Counted from the first letter of the stretch, positions 1-9,747 are shown. The stretch: 64,000 bases of DNA from Streptomyces sp. DvalAA-43 (GCF_900091725.1 NZ_FMBW01000001.1:1-64000), one strand, 5' to 3'. Numbers and translations: made by a program. Notes: generated from the sequence alone by a model not told the origin.

Positions 1-152
1 CTCTCGTCCTCACCAAGTGACGACGGTCCCGGTCGGCGGACCGCCGCGGGGGCCGGTGGTATGGCCGCCCATGCGGTCCGTGGATCCGGGGCATGGCGTC
101 GGCTGCGGCATGACCGGACCAACAACTCGTCGATCCGAATGGCCCGGCCTCG

Positions 153-509
153 GTGCAGGATGGGTACGTGCTCCCTCCTCGACTGCTGTGGTGTGATCCC
201 CGGCCCATCCCTCGGCTCAACCGGCAGGAGCCGGTGACCGTGATCGTCAGCGACCCCGGCTTCTACGAACCGGGTGACGATGACCACTGCTCGGTGTTCG
301 AGTATTTCTGCCGGGCGCATGACCGCCCCTACCGGCACGGGTCCTGCGGGGAAGGGTCGCACCTCGTCGCCTTGGACCGTCAGGAGCACGGACCGGAGAA
401 CATGTGGCCGCAGCCTCGCATGCTGCTGTTCCCGGAAGGATTCGATCCGCCACTGAGCGACGCGCAGTTGGCCTGGGTACGGGCGGAGGACGACGCCGTC
501 CGAGCGTGA
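153..509 (+). CDS. Hypothetical small protein
   Basis: I do not recognise this protein. It is a 118-residue acidic reading frame with no membrane segment, signal peptide or known motif. It is rich in Asp, Glu, His and Pro and has two Cys residues near the middle. The frame opens with GTG at 153, but GTG 168 and GTG 234 are alternative starts, and the conserved-looking part begins about residue 28, so the true protein may be near 91 residues. It converges on the DUF3626 gene with only 15 bases between stop codons. Coding is supported by length and codon bias only. Confidence 0.4.
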   Translation: MQDGYVLPPRLLWCDPRPIPRLNRQEPVTVIVSDPGFYEPGDDDHCSVFEYFCRAHDRPYRHGSCGEGSHLVALDRQEHGPENMWPQPRMLLFPEGFDPPLSDAQLAWVRAEDDAVRA

Positions 510-524
510 TCCGGAAGAGACGGT

Positions 525-1394
525 CTAGCCGCGCACCGATGCGTCAGCCCTCTCGGGCGCCCCGAAACGCGCCAGGCAGTGCCACACCTTCTTGACCGCC
601 TGGGGGTCGTGGCGGCCGGCACGTACCGCGTCTCCGACCGTACGGGGGTCGAGGACGCCGCCCACGGCGATCTCCGTGCCCAGGTCGACGTACTCCTGGC
701 CCCGGTAGTCGGGGTGACGGCGCAGTTCCTCGACCCCGAGACGGAAGCCGGGGTGCCACTCCACGGGGCAGCCGAGACGCGCGGCCGCGGTTTCGGCAGC
801 GGTGCCCCGGTAGCAGGGGTTCAGGACCAGTGCCTCCACGTGATGGTCCAGCCGGACCGGCCCGTGCACCTGGGCCTCGATGTAGTCGTCGAGATCGTCC
901 TGGGTGTCGGCCAGGGCGGACGCGATGAGCCCCATGCGGGCGGCGACACCGAAATCCGAGGGTTCGAAGAAACTGTCCGGGTAGCAGAACGTGGTCCGCG
1001 CCGCGGTCCGGGCCGTCAGCCGGAAGTGGGCGGAGCCGAACCGCGGCGCCCCGCCGACCGGCTTTCGGCGGAAGTTCAACGCCCCGTAGACGGGCCGCTC
1101 ATGAGCAGGCGCCTCGTCATACGCCCCGTCGAAGATCCGGCTCTCCCAGCGCCAGCGGTCTCCGCCGGGATGCGCGGTCAGCCCACCGTTGCCGATGCCC
1201 GTGACGAACTGCGAGAGGTACCGGCCGTCCTCTGCCAGAGCGTCCAGGATCGGCTTGCCGTGGAGCAGCCGGTCGGGGTGGAAGTTGAGGGTCACGCGCA
1301 GCGAGGGATCCAGCGGTGGGCCCGACGCCAGTTCCGCGACATGACGAAGGGCCCGTTCCTGCGGTGTCCCGTGGGCCGGGGCTTCGGAGCTCAT
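525..1394 (-). CDS. DUF3626-family protein
   Basis: The 289-residue product resembles DUF3626 proteins, a family of unknown biochemical role found in bacteria and fungi. Supporting features are the N-terminal stretch LNFHPDR, the central YGALNFRRKPVGGAPRFGS region, and the C-terminal VEALVLNPCYRGT and EYVDLGTEI blocks. The many conserved His, Asp and Glu residues would suit a metal-dependent enzyme, but this is inference. The ATG at 1394 was chosen because the upstream extension of the open frame is low-complexity shadow sequence over the divergent acetyltransferase. The gene is divergent from the GNAT gene, with about 100 bases between starts. Confidence 0.72.
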   Translation of the reverse strand: MSSEAPAHGTPQERALRHVAELASGPPLDPSLRVTLNFHPDRLLHGKPILDALAEDGRYLSQFVTGIGNGGLTAHPGGDRWRWESRIFDGAYDEAPAHERPVYGALNFRRKPVGGAPRFGSAHFRLTARTAARTTFCYPDSFFEPSDFGVAARMGLIASALADTQDDLDDYIEAQVHGPVRLDHHVEALVLNPCYRGTAAETAAARLGCPVEWHPGFRLGVEELRRHPDYRGQEYVDLGTEIAVGGVLDPRTVGDAVRAGRHDPQAVKKVWHCLARFGAPERADASVRG

Positions 1395-1493
1395 CCGCGC
1401 AGTGTCTCCCGGGCCGATCCGCCGGCGCACCCGCATTCCGTCGCGACCGGCCCGCGCCACAAGCCGATCCCCGCGGGCAAGTAGAGTGCCGCC

Positions 1494-1994
1494 ATGGCCT
1501 ATCCACCGATGCCGCTCCACCTCACAACCCCTCGGCTGACGTTGCGTCCGTGGACCGATTCCGATGTGGACGCCCACCGCGAGCTCGTCGCCGAACGGGG
1601 CGACGGCATGCCGTCGATCGAGCACAACCGGCGGATGATCGAGGATGAGCGCGCCGCTGCGGCACGGACGGGCATTGCCCTGCTGGCCGTCGTCCGCCGG
1701 GACGTGGGCGACTTCATCGGATACTGCGGGCTGACCGTCGGCCGGGCCTCCGCCGACGAGCCCGAGATCGCGTACGAGTTGTTCCGGCGGGTGCACGGAC
1801 AGGGCTACGCGACCGAGGCGGCCTCCGCGGTGCTCGACGCCGCGATCGAGACCGGACGGAAGCGGCTCTGGTCGACGGTGCGCCCCTGGAACGCACCGTC
1901 GTTCCGCGTCCTCGACAAGATCGGGTTCACCCGCGACCACGTGTCGACGGACGATCGTGGCGAGCTGGTATGGCTCACCCGCACCCTGCCGTAG
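1494..1994 (+). CDS. GNAT-family N-acetyltransferase (RimJ/RimL type)
   Basis: This 166-residue cytoplasmic enzyme probably transfers an acetyl group from acetyl-CoA to an amine of unknown identity. The beginning (LTTPRLTLRPWTDSDV) is the classic RimJ/RimL start. The acetyl-CoA loop appears as RVHGQGYATEA near residues 98-108 (R/Q-x-x-G-x-G/A), and the WNAPSFRVLDKIGF block follows near residues 133-146. Length fits a single GNAT domain. It stands alone, divergent from the DUF3626 gene. Substrate cannot be read from sequence. Ribosomal-protein or small-molecule (including antibiotic) acetylation are both possible. Confidence 0.85.
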   Translation: MAYPPMPLHLTTPRLTLRPWTDSDVDAHRELVAERGDGMPSIEHNRRMIEDERAAAARTGIALLAVVRRDVGDFIGYCGLTVGRASADEPEIAYELFRRVHGQGYATEAASAVLDAAIETGRKRLWSTVRPWNAPSFRVLDKIGFTRDHVSTDDRGELVWLTRTLP

Positions 1995-2065
1995 GAGGCG
2001 CGGGCGACCACGGTCCTTGTCCAGGGCAGGGCGCCTCGCGGAGCCGCTCGGAGAGTGGGACCGGC

Positions 2066-3487
2066 TCAGAGCCGGCCGGGCACCACGAAGATCACCCAGG
2101 TCACCGGCGGCGCCATCGCGGCCATACTGAGCCCCCAGGTCATCAACTTCCGGAAGACCGCGTCCCGTTGGTCCTCCGGGGCGTTGGCGGTGACCAGGGC
2201 GCCGCTGGTGGAGATGGGCGATGAGTCGACCACCGACGACGAGATGGCCAGGGCGATCACCATCCCGACCGCACCCACCTCGCCGCCCAGGAGGAACGGC
2301 ACGGCCAGCGGGATGAGCGCCCCGAGGATGCCCGTGGTCGACGCGAAGGCGGAGACCACCGCGCCGATGCAACAGATCAGCAGCGCTCCGAGGAGCGGGG
2401 CGCCGACGTCGGCGACGCTGTGGCCGAGCCAGTCGATGGTCCCGATGCGTTCCATCGTGCCGACGAAGGTGACGACCCCGCAGACGAGCAGGACGGTCGA
2501 CCAGGCGCAGCGGTCCACGGCTCCCTTCGCGGATTCGGGGGAGAGCAGTGACAGCACGACCGCCACGGTCAGCGCGAGCAATCCCACGTTCAGATCGGTG
2601 AACAGCGCCCCGAGGACCAGACCGAGCAGGCCGGTCAGGGTGAGGGCCCGGACCCGGTTGAGGCGCAGGGCCGAGGGACCGGAGGGATCGGAGAGTTCCG
2701 CGGTGCCGGTCGACGTGGGTGTCGGAGTGGTCGACGTGGGTGTCATGGTGGTCGAGGTCTGGAGGGCCACCGCACCCCCCGCCGGTGCCCCGGCGCCCCC
2801 GGTGTCGCCGCCCTTCGGACGGGCTTCCGGGACGTCGCCCGCGTTCCCGGGCACGGGTTCCCCGCTGTCCTGGGCCCGACGCCCTATCAGTTCTCTTCCG
2901 CCGAACAGGAAGAACACCACCGCACTGAGCAGGGCGTTGAAGACGAAGGAGCTGGCGAACAGCAGCATCGGGTTACCCGGCAAATCGTTCCGGGAGACCA
3001 CACCATTGGTGATGCTGCCGAAGATACTGATCGGGGAAAAACCACCCGCGCTGGCTCCGTTGATGATGAAGAGCCCGAGGAGCACCGGATTGATCCGATA
3101 GCGGACAGCGAACCCCATACCGATCGGCGCGATGATCGCCACGGCAGCGGGCACGACCGCGCCCACCGCCGTAAGGACCGCTGTGATCAGGAACATCACC
3201 CAGGGGATCAGGGCAATGTGCCCTCGTACGGCCCGTGTTGAGGCGTGTACGAGCCAGTCGACCGTGCCGTTGTTCTTGGCGATGGCGAACAGGAACGTGA
3301 CCCCGACGAGGACGACGAACAGATCGCCGGGGAATCCGCCGAATATCTCGTCCGCGCTCTCATGGACGAAAAAGGTGCCGACGACGAAAGCGGCGACGAT
3401 GGCCAGCGCCCCCATATGCACCGAGGTAAACGTGGCGACAGTGAAAACCAGCGCCAATGCGATGAGGGATATGACGTGATCTGACAC
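2066..3487 (-). CDS. SLC13/MatC-like dicarboxylate carrier
   Basis: This is an inner-membrane permease of about 473 residues with roughly 11-12 hydrophobic segments. The N-terminal half resembles the MatC (malonate/dicarboxylate carrier) N-terminal family, including VHESADEIFGGFPGDLFVVL and the loop NGASAGGFSPISIFGSITN. A cytoplasmic linker around residues 220-260 is low complexity, with repeated Thr-Ser-Pro. I place the start at GTG 3487, after a GGGGAAG ribosome site. An upstream ATG at 3517 lacks one. It lies downstream of an IclR regulator and near the aminotransferase/oxidase pair, so it probably imports the organic acid they use. The exact substrate is unknown. Confidence 0.8.
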   Translation of the reverse strand: MSDHVISLIALALVFTVATFTSVHMGALAIVAAFVVGTFFVHESADEIFGGFPGDLFVVLVGVTFLFAIAKNNGTVDWLVHASTRAVRGHIALIPWVMFLITAVLTAVGAVVPAAVAIIAPIGMGFAVRYRINPVLLGLFIINGASAGGFSPISIFGSITNGVVSRNDLPGNPMLLFASSFVFNALLSAVVFFLFGGRELIGRRAQDSGEPVPGNAGDVPEARPKGGDTGGAGAPAGGAVALQTSTTMTPTSTTPTPTSTGTAELSDPSGPSALRLNRVRALTLTGLLGLVLGALFTDLNVGLLALTVAVVLSLLSPESAKGAVDRCAWSTVLLVCGVVTFVGTMERIGTIDWLGHSVADVGAPLLGALLICCIGAVVSAFASTTGILGALIPLAVPFLLGGEVGAVGMVIALAISSSVVDSSPISTSGALVTANAPEDQRDAVFRKLMTWGLSMAAMAPPVTWVIFVVPGRL

Positions 3488-3731
3488 GAGGCTTCCCCGC
3501 CTTCGGTCGATGGCCATGGTGCGGGCGTGCGGGCATGCAGGCGCGACCCTCCCTGAGCAGGGCGGTGGGAGAAGAGGGTGTGCCGTAGCCCGGCATGGCG
3601 TCGGGAGCGCCCCGGCGCCATGGAATTCCGTCATTCGGAATGATGATTCCGCAATGAGGAGTATGGAAGCCTCGTAAAAGCGGGTGCGTCAAGGGGGCGC
3701 GGCAGAACTTTCACCCCGGGGTGACGGGGTG

Positions 3732-4484
3732 TCAGCCTCCGGATGCGCTCCCGAGGAGCTTCCCGACCCGCTGCGCCGCTTCGCACACGGCCGCCCCGAA
3801 GGCCGCCCGTGACGCGTCGGTCATCCGACTGGTCGGCACATTGACGCTGATGCTCGCCACCGGAGTCCCGGCCTCGCCGATGACCGCGGCGGCCACCGCC
3901 GACACGTCGTCGCGCCACTCGCCGGAGTTGGTGGCGTACCCGCGCGCACGGATCTCCGCCAGTTCGGCGCGCAGGTCCCCGGGATCGGTGATCGAGGTGC
4001 CGGTGAACCGGGAGAGGCCCTCGGCCACGTAGTTCTCCACGGTCTCGGTGGTGCTCGCCGCCAGGATCGCCTTGCCGTTCGCCGATGCGTGGGCCGGCAG
4101 ATTCTGCCCGAGCGGCAGGATGATCCGCACCGGCTGGCTGGTCTCCAGGCGCTCGATCAGCACGATCCTGCCGCCCTCCGGCACCGCCAGATGCACGGTC
4201 TCGTCGGTCTGCCTGCGCAGCTCTTCCATCACCGGCACCGCGATGTCCCGCAGGCTCAGTTCACCGGTCGCGCTCCGGCCGACATGCAGCGCCTTCGCGG
4301 TCACCATCCATCGCGTGGGCGTCCCGGCAGCCTGCCGGATCCAGCCCGCCGTATGCAGCGTGACCAGGGCGCGCTGGACCGAACTCTTGGGCAGTTCCAT
4401 GGCGCGCGCCAGATCGGCGACACCGATCGGCTGCCGCGCGGCGACCTCTTCCAGGGCGCGCAGCGCGTTGAGGACGTTCTGCAT
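3732..4484 (-). CDS. IclR-family transcriptional regulator
   Basis: The 250-residue protein has an N-terminal winged helix (about residues 1-60, with VADLARAMELPKSSVQRAL as recognition region) and a C-terminal IclR effector domain (about 75-245, including LPAHASANGKAILAA and the RARGYATNSGEW block). Such proteins are usually tetramers that bind small organic acids or aromatic metabolites and control a neighbouring catabolic gene set. It is divergent from the class V aminotransferase gene, 97 bases away, and a strong palindrome lies between them. Repression of the aminotransferase/oxidase genes and perhaps of the carrier downstream is the natural reading. Confidence 0.9.
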   Translation of the reverse strand: MQNVLNALRALEEVAARQPIGVADLARAMELPKSSVQRALVTLHTAGWIRQAAGTPTRWMVTAKALHVGRSATGELSLRDIAVPVMEELRRQTDETVHLAVPEGGRIVLIERLETSQPVRIILPLGQNLPAHASANGKAILAASTTETVENYVAEGLSRFTGTSITDPGDLRAELAEIRARGYATNSGEWRDDVSAVAAAVIGEAGTPVASISVNVPTSRMTDASRAAFGAAVCEAAQRVGKLLGSASGG

Positions 4485-4518
4485 CCGTTGACTCCCTCGG
4501 CGGGCGAACCTATGCTCC

Positions 4519-4558
4519 AGCGTGCCAGCTTACGGTACAGCGTGCCGTGTCACGGCAC
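4519..4558. promoter_or_regulatory. Probable IclR operator between regulator and aminotransferase
   Basis: Positions 4542-4558 form a perfect inverted repeat of two 8-base arms (GTGCCGTG / CACGGCAC) around one base. The half-sequence AGCGTGCC occurs at 4519-4526 and again at 4539-4546, exactly 20 bases apart, about two helical turns. The block sits midway in the divergent intergenic region. This is visible in the sequence. That IclR binds here is inference. Confidence 0.6.
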
Positions 4559-4581
4559 AAGTCTTCGGAGGAGCCCGTCCC

Positions 4582-5748
4582 ATGACGTCACGCACCGGCC
4601 GCCATTTCCTCCAGATCCCCGGCCCCACCAACGTCCCCGACCAGGTGTTGCGTGCCATGGCGGCACCCACCATCGACCATCGCGGCCCCGAGTTCGCCGC
4701 CCTCACCACCCGGCTGCTCGCGGAGATCAAGCCGGTGTTCGGCACCGCCGGGCCGGTCGTGATCTATCCGGCATCCGGCACCGGGGCCTGGGAGGCCGCC
4801 CTCGTCAACACGCTCAGCCCCGGCGACCGCGTCCTGTCCTTCGAGACCGGGCACTTCGCGACGCTCTGGCAGGACATGGCCCGCGCCCTCGGCCTGGACG
4901 TGGACTTCGTACCCGGGGACTGGCGCCATGGGGCCGACCCCGCCGAACTCGCCCTGCGCCTCGACGCCGACACCACGCACTCGATCAAGGCGGTCTGCGT
5001 CGTCCACAACGAGACCTCGACCGGCGTCACCAGCCGCATCGCCGAGATCCGTCAGGTACTCGACGACACGGACCACCCGGCCCTGCTGCTCGTCGACACC
5101 ATCTCCTCGCTCGGCTCCATCGACTACCGGCACGACGAGTGGGGCGTCGACGTCACCGTCGCCGGATCGCAGAAGGGGCTGATGCTCCCACCCGGCCTCA
5201 GCTTCAACGCCGTCAGCGACAAGGCGCTCGAAGCCTCCAGGACCGCACGGCTGGCAAAGTCGTTCTGGGACTGGGCACCGGTCATCGAGGCCAACAGGAG
5301 CGGGGCCTTCCCCTACACCCCGGCCACCAACCTCCTCTACGGACTCGCCGAGGCGCTGGACATGCTCGCGGCCGAGGGACTGCCCCAGGTCCATGCCCGG
5401 CACGCCCGGCACGCGGCGGCGACCCGGGCCGCCGTACGGGGGTGGGGACTTGAGGTGCTCTGCGCCGACGAGCGCGAACACTCCGGATCCCTCACCGCCG
5501 TGCTGATGCCCGACGGCCATGACGCGGACAAGGTCCGGAGGGTCATCCTCGACCAGTACGACATGTCACTCGGCGCGGGCCTCGGCAGACTCACCGGCCG
5601 GATCTTCCGTATCGGTCATCTGGGCCACTTCAACGATCTGACCCTTGCCGGAACCCTCGCGGGGGTCCAGATGGGCCTGGAGATCGCCGAAGTGCCGGTC
5701 GACCCGGCGGGACTGGGCGCGGCACTGGACGTACTGCGCGCCTCGTGA
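4582..5748 (+). CDS. Class V aminotransferase, serine/alanine-glyoxylate type
   Basis: The 388-residue PLP enzyme is predicted to transfer an amino group from serine or alanine to glyoxylate or a related 2-oxo acid. The family signature GPTNVPDQVLRAM is at the N-terminus, the PLP region is YPASGTGAWEA, the aspartate that pairs with the PLP ring is in LLLVDTISSLGSID, and the PLP lysine is in VAGSQKGLMLPPG. The ATG at 4582 follows a GGAGGAG ribosome site, which rules out the upstream in-frame codons. It is followed by the FAD/Fe-S dehydrogenase gene, giving a likely oxidise-then-transaminate pair under the IclR regulator. Confidence 0.88.
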   Translation: MTSRTGRHFLQIPGPTNVPDQVLRAMAAPTIDHRGPEFAALTTRLLAEIKPVFGTAGPVVIYPASGTGAWEAALVNTLSPGDRVLSFETGHFATLWQDMARALGLDVDFVPGDWRHGADPAELALRLDADTTHSIKAVCVVHNETSTGVTSRIAEIRQVLDDTDHPALLLVDTISSLGSIDYRHDEWGVDVTVAGSQKGLMLPPGLSFNAVSDKALEASRTARLAKSFWDWAPVIEANRSGAFPYTPATNLLYGLAEALDMLAAEGLPQVHARHARHAAATRAAVRGWGLEVLCADEREHSGSLTAVLMPDGHDADKVRRVILDQYDMSLGAGLGRLTGRIFRIGHLGHFNDLTLAGTLAGVQMGLEIAEVPVDPAGLGAALDVLRAS

Positions 5749-5882
5749 CCGGCGCTGCGCACGTCATCACCGACGCTGTGCCAGCCCCACGCACCTCACA
5801 ACCAGCACCGCGCACCCTCATGACCGGCCCCGACACACCGAACTCCTCCCTCGTACCCACTTGGCACCCTGGAGTCGCATCC

Positions 5883-8828
5883 ATGACACCGCCCCACGGC
5901 GAGACCCGGAACACTCCGTCGGCCGCCGGATCCCCCGACGACCGTGACCTCCGGCAACGGCTGAGCCGTGACCTCGACGGCGAGGTCGCCTTCGACGACT
6001 ACACCCGGCACCTGTTCTCGCGTGACGCCAGCATGTACGCCATCACCCCGCGCGCGGTCCTCTTCCCCCGGCACGCGGGTGATGTGCAGGCCGCCGTGGC
6101 GGCGGCGATCGACCACGGCGTGCCGGTACTGCCGCGCGGTGCCGGAACCAGCCTCGCCGGACAGACCGTCGGCCCCGGCCTGGTCCTCGACTTCTCCCGC
6201 CATATGAACCGCATCGTCGACCTCGATCCCGAAGGGCGTACGGCTCTGGTCGAGCCCGGCGTCGTACAGGACCAGCTCAACCGGGCCGCGGCTCCGCACG
6301 GCCTGATGTTCGGCCCGGACACCTCCACCAGCAACCGCGCGACCATCGGCGGGATGATCGGCAACAACTCCGCCGGCAGCGGCTCCCTGCGGTACGGCAT
6401 GACCATCGACCATGTCCGCGCCCTCGATGTCGTCCTCTCCGACGGAAGCACGGCCCGCCTGGAGCCCGTCGACGAGACCGAACGCGGACGGCGCGCCGGC
6501 CTGCCCACGCTGGAAGGCCGCCTCCACCGGGATCTCCCGCTGCTCGTACGGGCCAACGCCGATGCCATCGCCGAGGGGTTCCCGGACTTCTGGCGCCGTG
6601 CCTGCGGCTATCGACTGGACCGGCTGGCCCGAGAGGACACCCCCTTCGACCTGGCGAAGTTCGTCGTCGGCTCCGAGGGAACCCTGGCCATCGCCACCCG
6701 GGCCCTGGTCGATCTGGTGCCCAAGCCGGGCCGGACCGTCATCGCCGTGGGCCACTTCGCCTCGGTCGTCGCCGCCATCGAAGCCACCGAATCCGCCCTG
6801 GCCTGTCATCCGGCCGCCGTGGAACTCATGGACCGGAAGATCCTCGACCTCTCCCGCCGGAAGATCGAGTACGCCTCGCTCGGCACCCTCCTCCAGGGGG
6901 ACCCCGAAGCACTCCTCTTCGTCAGCTTCACCGGCGACGACGAGACCGAACTCCTGGAGCGCCTGGGGCAGTTGACCAGCCTGTGGAATCGCCACGGCCA
7001 CGGCTACCACACCCTGCGGGCTGTCACCCCCGAGCAGCAGGCGTCCCTGCTGAAGGTCCGCAAGTCCAGCCTGGGACTGCTGATGGCGGCAGGCGAGGGC
7101 ACCAGAAGACCACTCGCGTTCGTCGAGGACACCGCGGTCGACCCCGCCCATCTCGCCGAGTACACCCGCCGTTTCAAGGACATCCTGGACGAGCACGGCC
7201 TCACCGCCGGGTTCTACGGCCACTGCTCCGTGGGCTGCTTGCACATCCGGCCCTTCGTGGACCTCGCCGACCCGCAGCAGATCACCACCATGAGGACGGT
7301 CGCCGAACGCGTCAAGGACCTCGTCACCGAGTACGGAGGCGTCAACTCCAGCGAACACGGCGACGGTCTGGCGCGCAGCGAGTTCAACCGGGAGATCTTC
7401 GGAGACGCCCTCTACGAGGCGATGCGCTCCGTCAAGGGCCTCTTCGACCCCCACGACCTGCTCAACCCGGGCAAGATCGTGGACGCGCCCGCCATGACCG
7501 ACAACCTCCGGGACCCGGCGCTGCCGCCCGCCCCCGAATTGCGTACCCGGCTGGACTTCGACGTCGTGGGAGGCATGCGCGGTGCCGCCGACCGCTGCAT
7601 GAACATCGGACTGTGCCGTAAGAGCGGCAGCGGTGCCATGTGCCCCTCCTACATGGCGACCCGCAATGAGCAGGACTCCACCAGGGGCCGGGCGAATGCC
7701 CTGGTCAAGGCGTTGTCGGAGCCCGATCCACGGAAGGCGCTCGGCGACGGGCGACTGCACGAGGTCCTCGATCTGTGCCTGATGTGCAAGGCGTGCAAGA
7801 GCGAATGCCCGCTGGGCGTCGACATGGCCACCCTCAAGGCGGAGGCGCTCTCCCATCACCACGACGAGCACGGGACACCCCTGCGGTCACGGATCTTCGG
7901 TTCGATCCGTCTCCTCAACCGGCTCGGCTCGGCCACCGCACCCCTGTCCAACCTGCCCGGCCGTATCGGCCCGCTGCGCCGCCTGATGGACCGCCGGCTG
8001 GGCATCGCCGCGGCTCGGCCCCTGCCACGCTTCCAACGACGCAATCTCGTACGCTGGTTCGACCGACGGCCGAAGGAACTTCGGCCGGCTGCCGCCCAGG
8101 GAACCGTCACCTATCTCGCCGACTCCTTCACCACGTACACGGAGCCGAGCATCGGCCGTGCGGCCGTCGAACTCCTCGAACAGGCGGGCTGGGACGTACG
8201 GCTGGAGAGCCGCGGCTGCTGCGGACGCTCCAGTTTCTCCAAGGGGCTCGTCGACGACGCCAACGAGAAGGCGTTCAAGCTCGCCCATCTCCTCGCGGAG
8301 ACCACCCCCGCGGGCTCCCCGATCGTCGGCTGCGAACCCTCCTGTCTGATGACCCTGCGCGACGAACACCGGGCCCTGCTGCCCACGGACACGGCGGTCA
8401 AGGACATCTCGGGGCGCGTACGTCAGGTCGAGGAGCTGTTGGTGGAGGCCATCGACGACGGCCGCATACGTCTCGGCGACGCCGCCTGGCCCGCCGGACG
8501 GCGGCTGCTCTACCACGGCCACTGCCATCAGAAGGCCGAGGTCGGCACCGCCGCCACCCTCGCGCTGCTGAACCGCATCCCCGGCGTGGAGGTGGTCGAG
8601 CTGGACGCGGGCTGCTGCGGAATGGCCGGCTCGTTCGGTTTCGAGTCGGAGCACTACGACGTCTCCATGACGGTCGGCGGCGACCGGCTGTTCCCCGCGG
8701 TCGAGGCGGAGCCCGCGGAAACGGTGATCGTCGCCACCGGTGTGTCCTGCCGACAGCAGATCTTCCACGGCACCCGGCGCGATGCCTGGCATCCCGTGCA
8801 GCTGGTCCGGGAGGCGCTGATCGTCTGA
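5883..8828 (+). CDS. FAD- and Fe-S-binding 2-hydroxyacid dehydrogenase (YdiJ/GlcD-GlcF fusion type)
   Basis: A 981-residue fusion predicted to oxidise a 2-hydroxy acid (glycolate, D-lactate or D-2-hydroxyglutarate class) to the oxo acid. Order of domains: FAD_binding_4 (about 45-230, with PRGAGTSLAGQTVG and IGGMIGNNSAG), FAD-oxidase C-terminal domain (about 260-535, with FYGHCSVGCLHIRP and the end motif LFDPHDLLNPGKI), two cysteine clusters for 4Fe-4S (CMNIGLC...MCPS and CLMCKACKSECP, about 575-645), then two CCG domains (RGCCGRSS and AGCCGMAG). ATG 5883 is preceded by a GGAG site. Size and order match E. coli YdiJ. It follows the aminotransferase by 134 bases, consistent with one operon. Confidence 0.85.
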   Translation: MTPPHGETRNTPSAAGSPDDRDLRQRLSRDLDGEVAFDDYTRHLFSRDASMYAITPRAVLFPRHAGDVQAAVAAAIDHGVPVLPRGAGTSLAGQTVGPGLVLDFSRHMNRIVDLDPEGRTALVEPGVVQDQLNRAAAPHGLMFGPDTSTSNRATIGGMIGNNSAGSGSLRYGMTIDHVRALDVVLSDGSTARLEPVDETERGRRAGLPTLEGRLHRDLPLLVRANADAIAEGFPDFWRRACGYRLDRLAREDTPFDLAKFVVGSEGTLAIATRALVDLVPKPGRTVIAVGHFASVVAAIEATESALACHPAAVELMDRKILDLSRRKIEYASLGTLLQGDPEALLFVSFTGDDETELLERLGQLTSLWNRHGHGYHTLRAVTPEQQASLLKVRKSSLGLLMAAGEGTRRPLAFVEDTAVDPAHLAEYTRRFKDILDEHGLTAGFYGHCSVGCLHIRPFVDLADPQQITTMRTVAERVKDLVTEYGGVNSSEHGDGLARSEFNREIFGDALYEAMRSVKGLFDPHDLLNPGKIVDAPAMTDNLRDPALPPAPELRTRLDFDVVGGMRGAADRCMNIGLCRKSGSGAMCPSYMATRNEQDSTRGRANALVKALSEPDPRKALGDGRLHEVLDLCLMCKACKSECPLGVDMATLKAEALSHHHDEHGTPLRSRIFGSIRLLNRLGSATAPLSNLPGRIGPLRRLMDRRLGIAAARPLPRFQRRNLVRWFDRRPKELRPAAAQGTVTYLADSFTTYTEPSIGRAAVELLEQAGWDVRLESRGCCGRSSFSKGLVDDANEKAFKLAHLLAETTPAGSPIVGCEPSCLMTLRDEHRALLPTDTAVKDISGRVRQVEELLVEAIDDGRIRLGDAAWPAGRRLLYHGHCHQKAEVGTAATLALLNRIPGVEVVELDAGCCGMAGSFGFESEHYDVSMTVGGDRLFPAVEAEPAETVIVATGVSCRQQIFHGTRRDAWHPVQLVREALIV

Positions 8829-8997
8829 GCGCCGGTCCGGTCGGCGCGGGATCGTCGTGCGGGGGCACGCATCGGCCGGGCCGCGTCGGACCTGAACGGG
8901 GTATTGCGTTGCCGCGTGGTGGAGTTGGTGGTGTGTAGCGTGGGCCTCGTTCCCTGGTGGCGGCTGTGCACCGGCATCAACCCGAGGAAGGACCATC

Positions 8998-9747
8998 TTG
9001 CCCATCGAGACAGTGCAGATTCCCACGGCGGACGGCCGGGCCGACGCGTTCGCCGCCTTCCCCGACGACGGCGCGCGGCACCCGGGGGTGCTGCTGTACA
9101 TGGACGCCTTCGGCCTGCGGCCCGTACTGGAGGAGATGGCCCGCGAACTGGCCGGGCACGGGTACTACGTACTCGTCCCCAACGTCTTCTACCGGCACGG
9201 TCCGGCCCCCGTCGTCGCCCTCCCCGAGCACATCGGGGAGGAAGCCCGGCCCGCGCTCTTCGCCCAGCTGATGCCCTTGATCGAGGCGCACACCACCGAA
9301 CGCGCCCTGCGCGACGCCGACGCCTACGTCGAGTTCCTCACCGCCCAGCCCGAGGTCGGCCCCGGACCGATCGCCGCGATCGGCTACTGCATGGGCGCCG
9401 TCCTGGCGATGCGCACCGCGGCGGCCCATCCCGGCCGGGTGGCCGCCGTCGCCGGATTCCACCCCGGCCGTCTGGTCACCGACGCACCCGACAGCCCGCA
9501 CCGTCATCTCTCCGGGCTCACCGCCGAGGTCTATCTCGGCCCCGCCGAGAACGACATGACGCCCGAGACCATCGGCGAGCTCGACCGGGCCCTGGACGCC
9601 ACGGGCGTCGGCCACACCACCGAGGTCTACCCCGGCACCGTCCACGGCTACACCATGGCCGACACCGACGCCTACGACCCCGCGGCGCTGCAACGCCACT
9701 GGGACCGGCTGCTCCCCCTCCTCGACCGCACCCTCACCAACGGCTGA
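8998..9747 (+). CDS. Dienelactone hydrolase family protein
   Basis: A 249-residue alpha/beta hydrolase of the dienelactone hydrolase family, which opens lactones in aromatic-compound degradation. Many actinobacterial members have other, unknown esters as substrate. The nucleophile is Cys131 in GYCMG, as in true dienelactone hydrolases, and the catalytic His is in TVHGY (about 211). TTG at 8998 is the start, preceded by AGGAAGGA. Part of this gene (bases 9122-9331) recurs almost identically, inverted, at 25137-25346. It converges on the WYL regulator with 22 bases between. Confidence 0.87.
   Translation: MPIETVQIPTADGRADAFAAFPDDGARHPGVLLYMDAFGLRPVLEEMARELAGHGYYVLVPNVFYRHGPAPVVALPEHIGEEARPALFAQLMPLIEAHTTERALRDADAYVEFLTAQPEVGPGPIAAIGYCMGAVLAMRTAAAHPGRVAAVAGFHPGRLVTDAPDSPHRHLSGLTAEVYLGPAENDMTPETIGELDRALDATGVGHTTEVYPGTVHGYTMADTDAYDPAALQRHWDRLLPLLDRTLTNG

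Noticed and set aside
3..20. End of a gene running in from the left (LVLTK then stop)
   Set aside because: Only five codons are inside the window, so no gene can be supported.
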